64,000 nucleotides of DNA from Hemerocallis citrina (lineage: Eukaryota > Streptophyta > Magnoliopsida > Asparagales > Asphodelaceae). A program made the translations under genes and the position numbers. The notes beneath the pieces were generated by a model that did not search any database, had not been told where the DNA came from, and saw nothing but the letters and a program-made list of their open reading frames with translations. Positions 22,631-30,754 of the stretch are shown here, in pieces; within the stretch, counting starts at the first letter, position 1, and every line of letters starts with the position of its first letter. The stretch lies in the NCBI GenBank assembly GCA_017893485.1, contig JACEHZ010000372.1, forward strand, positions 1-64,000. Reading direction: 5' to 3'.

Positions 22631-22838
22631 ATTCTTCTAATAAACCCAACGCCTTTTCCACAAATTTCTCAACAAATATCCAATTTTCATATTCGCTCCT
22701 AACAATAACAGACACAAAGATAAAAATAACGATTTGCGTGGAACGAACATGAAAATCCAATATTTTACCAAGGACCCATATTTAAAACAAAATAAAAAAA
22801 CACACCCCAAAAAAAAGTTTTGATCACCTAAATCCTAA
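22631..22838. other. Probable residual intron DNA
   Basis: AT-rich unique sequence between the foldback elements and the MITE. No gene, repeat or motif recognised. Confidence 0.5.
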
Positions 22839-24614
22839 GAGCATCCATAGTAATTTGCTATATTTGTCATTTTCTCATATTTTGAGAAACGATGGTCTGC
22901 AGTCATTTGCTATTTTTCTATTTTATGGCAAACGAGCTACATTACGTTCTCATATTTGAGAAATGAAATGACGATTCTCATAATATAGGGGACGGAACAT
23001 GTTCCGTTCCAATTATTTTATTTTTTTTAATCGAATCGGACGACACATGTTGTTTCGTCTGACCATTTTTTTTTAATGAACAAACGGTACAACAGGAAGA
23101 AAAAAAAAGGGACATGTTGTCCCGTTTGAAGTCAAAATGGCTTGGACGGGACAACATGTCCCGTCCAGCCAATAGGGGAAGTTTAGCACTGCACCTTAAT
23201 TAATGTGTTAACTTTAGGTTTAGTTAATTAAGTAGGTAGTTAGTATATATTTTAATATTTAATTTATTTAATTAATCTGTTTTAATACCTAATTATTAGT
23301 TAATTAAGCGTTAAAAAAAATGGACGAAACAACATGTTTTGTCCAACCTCCTTTTTAAATATTTCTTTCTCATATTATAGCAAATCACGACTGCATCAAA
23401 TTGTCTGTTTTGCTATATGCTATTTTGCCTAGGGGTGGGCTCGGTACAGTACCGAACTTTTTGACATTGTACCATTACCATACCAAACTAGTTCGGTTTG
23501 AAAATATGAAAACCGTTACCAACAAAAAAATTCGGTATACCGAATACTTCGGTTGGTACGGTTCGGTATTGGTGTTATACCAAATATGACCCAACAAATA
23601 CCTTAGCAAATATCAGTACCAAATCACAAATAACCTCCCTCCTTACTTTAGTCCTCCCTACATTCTGATCCCTCCTTACCAATACTAGAAATCCCCATCC
23701 CTCCCTTCGAACTCCCAGCCTTAACTTAGTATCCAAACACATAAAAATACCTGAGAGAAAGGTTATATATAACAAGTACTGAAGTTTTACTTTTCAAGAT
23801 TGTGATAGTTGGAGCTCAGTTGTCATACCTAAACAAATAATTCCTCGGCAAGCCATCCAAAAATTTGTTGCTGGACGTGCCAAGCCACCAGACAGAAAGC
23901 AATTTCATTGATTAAATTGAGTTGAAATAATCCTAAAGATAGATTATTATTCATTTCCAAAAACAAAGTACTCGATTAATAATGAAGATAGTACAATGGA
24001 ACAATTTTGTTAAAATGTTAGATTTCCAATACTGATGTGTTAAAACCCTATCAAATCACTATTAAAACCCTATAAATATGTAAGTGCATGTTGCTAGGGT
24101 TCATATGTACATGAATGGTGCATACTAAGCTAAAAGTTATCCTGCATGGCAAGGCAAAGCAAAAGCAACATGTAACTGAGAGATTTGGATGAAACAGAGT
24201 AAGGGACATTCAAAGGGAAGGCAACCATAAACATCAGAGAGGGCACGTTGAAAAAAGAAAAATAAGTAACTAGACTTTTACCTATCTGATTAGCATCGAT
24301 GCCTTGACAATTGATATAGTACACATATCTAATCGATGCCTTGACAATTGATATAGTACACCTATCTGATTATCTGAGTATAAATTATTCGGTATGGTAC
24401 GGTAAAATACCGACTGAACCATATTCATACCGAAACCGAACCGGATTTTAGAACTCGGTACGGTTGTACCGTACCATACTTTTGGTAACCGAATTTTTCG
24501 GTACCGAATCGATTGGTTCGGTTGAAAAACCGGGCGGTTGGCTCATTTCGGTATGATCGGCCACCCCTAATTTTGTCGTATTATCAACTATGAGAAACAC
24601 CATTGTGGATGCTC
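22839..24614. mobile_element. MITE (PIF/Harbinger-like ends), split by a hAT
   Basis: Terminal inverted repeats GAGCATCCA (22,839) and TGGATGCTC (ending 24,614) are flanked by TAA on both sides (22,836-22,838 and 24,615-24,617), as expected of Tourist/Harbinger MITEs. Removing the hAT leaves about 630 bp. The left part carries inverted copies of a GGGACAACATGTCCCGT-type block (23,000-23,165). No ORF. Confidence 0.7.
23430..24569. mobile_element. hAT-like non-autonomous element, complete
   Basis: TAGGGGTGG at the left and CCACCCCTA at the right, flanked by ATTTTGCC (23,422-23,429) and ATTTTGTC (24,570-24,577), an 8-bp duplication with one mismatch. Subterminal regions are rich in CGGTAC/GTACCG and TTCGGTATGGTACGG-type repeats. 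A 36-bp direct repeat (TCGATGCCTTGACAATTGAT core) sits at 24,296-24,365. No transposase. It is inserted in the MITE. Confidence 0.85.
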
Positions 24615-24686
24615 TAATATCTAACATGTCAACAACCCAAAAAAAATATATAAAAATATAAAAAAATTCACAAAAATTATCAAAAC

Positions 24687-25066
24687 CTGGATGCCATTGG
24701 GGGAGTTGCTGGGCGTGAGAACCTACACGGCAGCCTCCGTCTCCTCGAGCGGGTAGCGGGTTGGAAAACCCGAACAGCGGCCACCCGAGGCGCATCCTTG
24801 AGCAAGAAAAACTTGTAAGAATTTGCATCTAAAGGAATGTTGACGAGGAGATCCGCGTTCAGTTAAACCCGCATGACATTCTTGACGATGGATGGCCCCG
24901 TCAGCTCGAACCTGCGAGCCCCAATGACGAGGTAGACCGCGATCTTTTATTTGTCGAGGGCTTGTTTAGTGATCGTTAATGAGTTATTATTCTTTGAAGA
25001 AGTCGAGTACTCTGAAAATTTATTGAAATTGTATTTGTTGGCAGTGAAGTCGAAGGAGAGGGCGAC
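24687..25066 (-). pseudogene. DUF7796-family protein, exon 1 remnant (dead)
   Basis: Reading leftward: KIAVYLVIGARRFELTGPSI, V-KNVMRV, LNADLLVNIPLDANSYKF, LLKDAPRVAAVRVFQPA, then after a frameshift EETEAAV, VLTPSNSPNGIQ and a GT donor. These blocks match the N-terminal half of the same family as 179-907 in order and spacing. Lesions: stops before KIAV and after VMRV, a frameshift at about 24,765, and a stop in the VLTP block. The 5' part is removed by the retroelement at 25,067. The upstream frame (SFDFTANKYNFNKF) stays open to the insertion point. Confidence 0.72.
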
Positions 25067-25453
25067 TGATCCACGCCTTGGATCTCAGCATGGGATTAGA
25101 TGATCACAGCTGAAGAGATCCTATAAATCTTCATATATCAGTCCTTGTACATTACATATCAGTCCCTGAGCTATAATACTTCTTTGTGGGGTTTTTCTGT
25201 AAATGTGTTGATATATTAGCACTTAAGTCCCCCAGGTTGACCAACCGCTTGTCCAAATACATATGATACACGTGCATTTCCTTTATAAATCGACCTTCCC
25301 TGTATTTGAGCTAAATGTGAATAAAGAACTCATTTCTTCTGTTCATCATCTCCTTCCTTCTCTCTTCTTGGTCTGAACTAGGGTTTATAGAATCGAATGG
25401 AGAGAAGACGGCACGCTGCGATTCCAGTCGCCACGAGAGGCCGAGCTGGAACA
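25067..25453 (+). repeat. 5' LTR of the gene-carrying retroelement
   Basis: 387 bp, TG...CA. Contains TCCTATAAATC (TATA-like, about 25,118), a second TTTATAAATC near 25,281 and a CT-rich leader. Pairs with 28,305-28,691. Confidence 0.92.
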
Positions 25454-25454
25454 A

Positions 25455-25466
25455 TGGTATCAGAGC
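25455..25466 (+). promoter_or_regulatory. Primer-binding site (tRNA-iMet type)
   Basis: TGGTATCAGAGC, one base after the LTR end. It is the same site as in the Copia element at 30,721-30,732, which suggests a Copia-type partner. Confidence 0.9.
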
Positions 25467-26059
25467 TTCAAGGTCCTGTGATGGTGACGGCGACGACCAA
25501 AATCGACAGTGAGGTCGAGAGTCCGATGAATCTTGACCATGGATTTCGATCCAAGGTCGGTTCAAAGGACTAGACGACGAGGAGTTCCACTGATTACGGT
25601 GTCGAATTTCATAAGTCATCCAATCTTGAATGGCGATTGATCTTTGAGTCTCGTCACCAGCATAGGAGGTCGGGAATTCATCATAAAGGTCTCGTTGATG
25701 GTGGTGAGTGTTATTCTTTACCTCGACCATTTACAGAACATCAATTTTCCGACCAAGTCTTCAACCAAGAAGTTGATCAAGAACTCGAAGAGAGATTGGT
25801 GCGATTGGAGTTGAAGCTAGATCGATTGCTTCAAGATTCATGCCGCACTCATCATTCTCGACGATTGAAGGAACGCTGGAAGTCTGAAGATAGTGAAAGA
25901 AAATTGGCAGACGTAGGTGGTTCTTGACAAACACCAACTGCTCGACGAAATTTTTGTAAGAAATTCACATCAACCAAGAGATCACAGATTGGTTATTTTC
26001 CACCCCATCTGCGACATGATGCTTCGTCGACTTTACCATCACCTACGAGATCACAGGAT
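25467..26059 (+). other. Leader/gag-remnant region of the gene-carrying retroelement
   Basis: An ORF at 25,637-25,927 encodes a charged, coiled-coil-like stretch (DQELEERLVRLELKLDRLL) that could be a gag relic. It is not recognised with confidence. The frame of the downstream fusion ORF is also partly open upstream of its ATG. Confidence 0.35.
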
Positions 26060-27955
26060 GTGAGGGTGCAACAAGCAATGAGGTTCAGGCAATGCACACC
26101 AAGTGTTGGGTTAAATTCCCATGAGAAGTCAGAGTTGTTAAGAAATGATCCAAGGCTCACAGTCAAGGTTTCAAAGCTCTCAGCCACTGATTCGGTGCTC
26201 AATTGTGATACTAAGAAGTCTCAAGGAGAAGAGAATGTTGTTATATCGACTAAAATAGTTGCATCCAGGACAGGAAGAAAGCAAGGATTGTGTTCAAAAG
26301 CAGGGGAGAATGAGGTTTCAAATTCCAAGTCACAGGAAGGGATAACCTGGCCAATGATTAAGAAGGAATTAATATCTCAGTATGGGCTTACTGAGTTGAG
26401 TGATTTTGAAGCTTCAGCGTATAAGTTGCAATCTATTAGGTCAGAAAGGAGGAGGAACATGGAGAAACTGGGCTCTTTGTTAAAGAAAGTATCTGCAAAG
26501 ATTTTTCAGTCTGGAGGTATAGACAGCCCTCTGGTTACAAGACGGAGATCTAGAATGTGCATTGGTATCAAGGCTTCACATAAATCTTTACTTCCTGGAG
26601 GTATTGTTCTGAGTGTCAGTAGCTCAGGAGCTACTTACTTTATGGAGCCAAGAGAAGTAGTTGAGCTTAACAACATAGAAGTTAGGCTTTCAAATGCTGA
26701 GAGAGTTGAAGAATTGGCAGTTCTGGGCTTCCTCACTTCCGAAATAGCAGTTTCGGAAAGAAAGATTAGGCATTTGATGGAGAAGATTTTAGACTTGGAT
26801 CTTGCTTGTGCTAGGGGTGCATATGCAAAGTGGGGAAATGGTGTATGTCCAGTTTTCAGTGAGGCCCATGTGAGAGGAGTATCTGAAAGGGAGATTTTAT
26901 TTGTAGATATCAAAGGTATTCGCCACTCTTTGCTCGAGCCTTCTCTTAGAAGTTTGTCTAGTTTGTCTTCGGTATCAGAAGTTAAGGATAAATCGTTAAA
27001 CTCCAAAATACAAGATGAATTTCTTGTTTCTCAGCTGAAGACACATGTGGATAGTCTTTCAGTGTTCTCTCTGGTTGAAGCTACATCAACTGAGCTTATT
27101 AGAAAGATTTTAGGTTTATATCGAGAGGTGTTGTGGCAACATGAAGGGTATCTATGTCAAAAGAAGGAATTGGTTTTCTATGAAGCCCTCCCAAATGGAA
27201 CCATGGAAGGATTTTTCAAATTGATGTCCTACTTCCAAACACAATCTGAACTTGCATATTGTGGATTGGCTAGTCTCTCTCTGGTCCTAAATGCCCTTGC
27301 GATTAATCCAGGAAGAAAGTGGAAAGGCCCTTGGAGATGGTTTAATGAGTCCATGATGGACTGTTGTGAACCTCTAGAGAAGGTCAAAGCTGAAGGAATC
27401 ACATTTAGGAAGGTTGCATGCTTGGCTCACTGTTCTGGAGCTAATGTTGTAGCTTTTCGTACAAATCAAAGCATCCTTGATGATTTTCGTAATCATGTGA
27501 TTAAATGTACTTCTGCTGAAGACTGCCATATGATCACTTCTTACCATAGAGATGCTTTTGATCAGACTGGAACTAGCCATTTCCCACCAATTGGTGGTTA
27601 TCATGTTAGGAAAAACATGGTACTCATTTTGGATGTTACACGTTTTAAATATCCTCCTCATTGGGTTCCTCTTCCACTTCTATGGGAAGGAATGGAGTCA
27701 ATAGATAAAGCAACTGGACGCCCTAGGGGTTTTATGATTATATCAAGGATTCAGAGAGCACCTTCACTACTATACACCAACAGCTGCAGAAATGAAAGCT
27801 GGTTCGACACTGCAAAATACTTGATTGACGATGCCCCTCTTCTCTTGAAGTCAGAGAGCTTGAGCAAAGTTTCAGAAGTTCTTTCCCTTGTTTTCAAACC
27901 CCTTCTTGCCAATGCTGCAGATTTCATTAAATGGGTTGCAGAAGTCCGAAGATGA
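26060..27955 (+). CDS. Chimeric ORF: MutS2 core fragment fused to phytochelatin synthase catalytic domain
   Basis: 631 residues. Residues 1-95 are unassigned. Residues about 105-320 match the plant MutS2 core: [71 protein letters not shown], then [11 protein letters not shown]. The MutS2 ATPase (Walker A) and Smr domains are absent. Residues about 370-631 match the N-terminal domain of phytochelatin synthase, which makes metal-chelating peptides from glutathione: [79 protein letters not shown]. The triad aligns as Cys401, His507 and Asp525, spaced 106 and 18, the same as Cys56-His162-Asp180 in Arabidopsis PCS1. A TGA (27,953-27,955) ends the frame near the usual domain end. The same frame continues with SIEEKGRLAVKEVVLEQ. 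No intron is apparent, so the segments were probably captured from spliced RNA. Expression and activity unknown. Confidence 0.85.
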   Translation: MRVQQAMRFRQCTPSVGLNSHEKSELLRNDPRLTVKVSKLSATDSVLNCDTKKSQGEENVVISTKIVASRTGRKQGLCSKAGENEVSNSKSQEGITWPMIKKELISQYGLTELSDFEASAYKLQSIRSERRRNMEKLGSLLKKVSAKIFQSGGIDSPLVTRRRSRMCIGIKASHKSLLPGGIVLSVSSSGATYFMEPREVVELNNIEVRLSNAERVEELAVLGFLTSEIAVSERKIRHLMEKILDLDLACARGAYAKWGNGVCPVFSEAHVRGVSEREILFVDIKGIRHSLLEPSLRSLSSLSSVSEVKDKSLNSKIQDEFLVSQLKTHVDSLSVFSLVEATSTELIRKILGLYREVLWQHEGYLCQKKELVFYEALPNGTMEGFFKLMSYFQTQSELAYCGLASLSLVLNALAINPGRKWKGPWRWFNESMMDCCEPLEKVKAEGITFRKVACLAHCSGANVVAFRTNQSILDDFRNHVIKCTSAEDCHMITSYHRDAFDQTGTSHFPPIGGYHVRKNMVLILDVTRFKYPPHWVPLPLLWEGMESIDKATGRPRGFMIISRIQRAPSLLYTNSCRNESWFDTAKYLIDDAPLLLKSESLSKVSEVLSLVFKPLLANAADFIKWVAEVRR

Positions 27956-28210
27956 GAAGAAGATGGACCAAACTTGAGCATAGAGGAGAAAGGAAGACTC
28001 GCTGTTAAGGAAGTTGTATTGGAACAATGGTATCATTATTCATCTCATAAGGGTCCTCCCATTCCCATATCTTCAATTCCATCCATACTTCCAATGAAGC
28101 AACAAGAAAAACACTATCAACATCTACAGGCTGGTTATATGTTCCCTGAAATTGTGAGAAGAAGATCAGTCCACCTGTTGGGCTACCCTAATGCACTAGA
28201 ACTGGAATAG
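27956..28210 (+). pseudogene. In-frame continuation of the phytochelatin synthase segment after the TGA
   Basis: Directly downstream of the TGA, the same frame reads EEDGPNLSIEEKGRLAVKEV and VLEQ, matching the linker after the catalytic domain of phytochelatin synthases. It then gives about 60 residues not recognised (HYSSHKGPPIPISSIPSILP and on) before TAG. The stop is therefore a nonsense mutation in the captured gene or a fixed truncation. The Cys-rich C-terminal metal-sensing domain is missing. Confidence 0.6.
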
Positions 28211-28290
28211 GAAGGCTGCCTCTCGCTGGGCTGTTCTTATGGGATTTGTATTGGCAATTCCCGGCCTTCCGCGATGTCCTGGAATCTTTT

Positions 28291-28304
28291 AAAAGGGGGA
28301 GTAT
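28291..28304 (+). promoter_or_regulatory. Polypurine tract of the gene-carrying retroelement
   Basis: AAAAGGGGGAGTAT immediately before LTR 2, the usual position for plus-strand priming. Confidence 0.8.
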
Positions 28305-28691
28305 TGATCCACGCCTTGGATCTCAGCATGGGATTAGATGATCACAGCTGAAAAGATCCTATAAATCTTCATATATCAGTCCTTGTACATTACATATCAG
28401 TCCCTGAGCTATAATACTTCTTTGTGGGGTTTTTCTGTAAATGTGTGGATATATTAGCACTTAAGTCCCCCAGGTTGACCAACCGCTTGTCCAAATACAT
28501 ATGATGCATGTGTATTTCCTTTATAAAGAGACCTTCCCTGTATTTGAGCTGAATGTGAATAAAGAACTCGTTTCTTCTGTTCATCATCTCCTTCCTTTTC
28601 TCTTCTTGGTCCGAACTAGGGTTTATAGAATCGAATGGAGAGAAGACAGCATGCTGCGATTCCAGTCGCTGCGAGAGGCCGAGCTGGAACA
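28305..28691 (+). repeat. 3' LTR of the gene-carrying retroelement
   Basis: 387 bp, equal in length to the 5' LTR, TG...CA. Small differences (for example GATGCATGTGTATTT against GATACACGTGCATTT) point to a moderately recent insertion. Confidence 0.92.
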
Positions 28692-28696
28692 GCGAG

Positions 28697-29455
28697 TAAA
28701 AGCATCCACTGTCGTTTTTTTAAAAACCCACAAAATGGAAATTGATTTAGAAAATAGGTTCACAATCGTTTGTTAAAAACCCATAAGATGGAATAGGAGT
28801 GAACAGTTCCTTGCTAAACATAGTAGCGGCTTTAGCGAATTGCTAAATATAGAAGAAGGATGAAGTTCATCCGTCTAAGCAATTTTTGATGAGAGACGGA
28901 TGAAGGTGTTCCGTCTCTCTTTATTATTATTATATATATTTTTTAAAGTAATCAGAAATTTTCGAAACTATTGCCATTATAAATTATTATAAAAAAGGGG
29001 ACGGCAGACCCTGCTCCATCCCACCATTTCCCCAACAATTAAAAACAAAATTATTACCAAATTGCCATTGATTTTTTTATTTTTTTATTTTTTTATTTTT
29101 TTTTTGGGTTGGATGGAGGATGAAGATTCGTTTGATTTTTTTTTTTATAGTAAATTTAGCATAACGATAGCACAGTTCTCCCTATATTGCTATTTCTAAT
29201 AACTAAATATGCAAATTATGTTGGCTGAGGAGGAGGAGAGGTGATCCCGGTGGGCCCATCATTTTTTTATTTATTTGTTCCTTTTTTTTTCTCTTTTTTG
29301 GGGATTTGAGTTTGTGTTTCTTTGGGTTTCAGGGTTTGTTAGTATGCATGTGGAAAAGGGTGGTGGGGGTTTAATAATGAACCAAATACTACTAGTTGGC
29401 AGCCCGTTTTACTTTTTTTTTTTCTTTCTTTTTTTTGAGAAAAATATAGAGTATA
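28697..29455. other. AT-rich non-coding stretch, possible old MITE
   Basis: Starts TAAAAGCATCCACTG, reminiscent of the MITE end at 22,839, and contains GATGAAGTTCATCCGTC and GAGACGGATGAA blocks plus long T runs (29,070-29,105; 29,415-29,435). No matching right end was found. No gene recognised. Confidence 0.4.
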
Positions 29456-29463
29456 GTCACCAT

Positions 29464-29469
29464 GTTTTA
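29464..29469 (-). terminator. Probable poly(A) signal for the exon at 29,682-29,773
   Basis: AATAAA on the minus strand about 210 bp after the stop codon, within AT-rich 3' UTR-like sequence. Confidence 0.5.
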
Positions 29470-29681
29470 TTAATAAGCAATTGATAAAACAATTCCATAA
29501 TATGGGCTGAATTACAAAATAACTACAATGCAGGAAATATAACGTAGCACCTTCAACTACATAGGAGGATGTATACAATGCATAAAACAGTAAAGAAATA
29601 CACAAATACATGCGAGGCTAAAATTAAAACATAGATCGTCGGAGTACATAAGAAATAGGCAGAATACAAGAGACATGCTTC

Positions 29682-29773
29682 TCAACCCAGCGTAAGTCCA
29701 ATGACAATCTCCTCGTCGTCGTACTCGTCCACCTGAAAATTCCTGGCAATCCTGTCCCTAGGACCCAGTGCCG
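29682..29773 (-). CDS. Last exon of an unidentified plant gene
   Basis: Minus-strand reading after a TTTGGGCTTCTGCAG acceptor gives ALGPRDRIARNF, QVDEYDDEEIVIGLTLG and then TGA. The acidic tail and the following 3' UTR with AATAAA look like a real gene end. The family is not recognised. Upstream exons would have to lie to the right, where a Copia element and a LINE now stand before the end of the next gene at about 40,925. I see no further exon there, so this may be a truncated or displaced gene end. Confidence 0.45.
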
Positions 29774-30195
29774 CTGCAGAAGCCCAAAAAAAAGATCAGA
29801 TGCATAATAACAGTTAAATTATCAGATGCACTATGTTTTTTTGGGGGTGGCTTGGTCATTTTTGTTGGGGGTGATGCATTTACGAAGGAAATTTTGTGGG
29901 GGTACTAGGTTTTGAAGTTTTTTGATATGTGTGCTCGCTCTCGGTTGATGGAAATGGGCAATAGTGGTTCGTAGGATTGGTTTTCGGTTTTTGGGCGAAT
30001 TTTGTAGGGTGTGATGCATCTTATATCCCTTGATTCAAAAAAAAATATCCTAGGACTCTGCACAGAATTTTTGTTTGGCCCCCTTCACCTTTTAAACCTT
30101 GTAACAAACCCTCCTTCAAGCAGTAGTTAATGATATAGCGATAATTATAAACAACAACTATACGTAATAACATACTGTTTGAGGGGGGATTATAC
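29774..30195. other. Non-coding stretch between the orphan exon and the Copia element
   Basis: G/T-rich then AT-rich sequence with GTGTGATGCAT/GGTGATGCAT repeats near 29,870 and 30,010. No gene recognised. It ends with TATAC, the target duplication of the Copia element. Confidence 0.5.
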
Positions 30196-30718
30196 TGTAG
30201 GATAATGGCTCGATTCTGGTTTAGTTTGTTTATATCCATCGTATCTGCAGCAATCGAAAGTTCCAGTACATCAGTCGACTGACTATGGGAACCAGTCGAC
30301 TGTCCAGAGAGAAGTTTCAAAGGCTAAGGATACAGCAGCAGCAGTCGACTGAAGATGTGTCTCAGTCGACTGTCCAGAACTAAAGACCAGTCGACTGGTA
30401 AGAAGACCAGTCGACTGTAGGCGGGTTTGTGAACTAGAAAAGGCTCATTTCGAAAGGCCCAGTAGTTTCCCTATAAATACACCCGTTAGGGTTTTGTAAA
30501 GAGACACACCTCTATTTGGATTTTGCAGCCGTCATCTCTGTAAGGGTTTGTTTCACCCATTGGTGATTATTTGAAGAAGAAACCCCAACCGCCCCGTGGA
30601 TGTAGGCACTTGTTTTGCCGAACCACATTAAATTTTTGTGTCCTTGTGTTTGTTTGTTTTCTGTTTTTCTTCGCTATTTCTCTCTTTGTTTGGTGGGTAA
30701 TTCGTCTTCCGCACAACA
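30196..30718 (+). repeat. 5' LTR of the TNT1-like Copia element
   Basis: 523 bp, TGTAGGATAATGG to CCGCACAACA. It holds six copies of the palindromic decamer CAGTCGACTG at 30,271-30,417 in its upstream half, then CCCTATAAATACACC (TATA box, about 30,470), so the decamers sit in the U3/promoter region. Confidence 0.95.
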
Positions 30719-30720
30719 AG

Positions 30721-30732
30721 TGGTATCAGAGC
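30721..30732 (+). promoter_or_regulatory. Primer-binding site (tRNA-iMet type)
   Basis: TGGTATCAGAGC, 2 bp after the LTR end. Confidence 0.92.
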
Positions 30733-30754
30733 TTTCGGTTCGACCTAGAGGGAG

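Larger units (their letters stand above)
908..24686 (-). other. 23.8 kb intron of the dead DUF7796 gene, packed with nested elements
   Basis: Exon 1 ends at NGIQ followed by a GT donor (24,685-24,686), and exon 2 resumes with GLLxYFSLVEGC at 907, which is contiguous in the family. The space between holds at least eight separate insertions, each bounded by its own target duplication or inverted repeats and annotated individually here. Residual intron DNA is visible at 908-1,083 and 24,618-24,686, and probably at 22,640-22,835. The alternative is that the site was coding and the outermost element interrupted an exon, but the donor and the near-acceptor favour an intron. Confidence 0.65.
25067..28691 (+). 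mobile_element. Gene-carrying LTR retroelement without gag-pol
   Basis: Two 387-bp LTRs (25,067-25,453 and 28,305-28,691), both TGATCCACGCC to GAGCTGGAACA, differing at roughly a dozen to fifteen positions by eye. A primer site TGGTATCAGAGC (initiator-Met tRNA type) follows LTR 1, and a purine tract AAAAGGGGGAGTAT precedes LTR 2. Flanks are GCGAC (25,062-25,066) and GCGAG (28,692-28,696), a 5-bp duplication with one change. The 2.85 kb interior has no recognisable protease, integrase or reverse transcriptase. It carries host-gene segments (MutS2 and phytochelatin synthase), so the element must have moved using enzymes supplied in trans, comparable in principle to maize Bs1. Confidence 0.9.

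Noticed and set aside
26635..27006. Minus ORFs opposite the MutS2-PCS fusion
   Set aside because: Shadows of the strong plus-strand coding signal.
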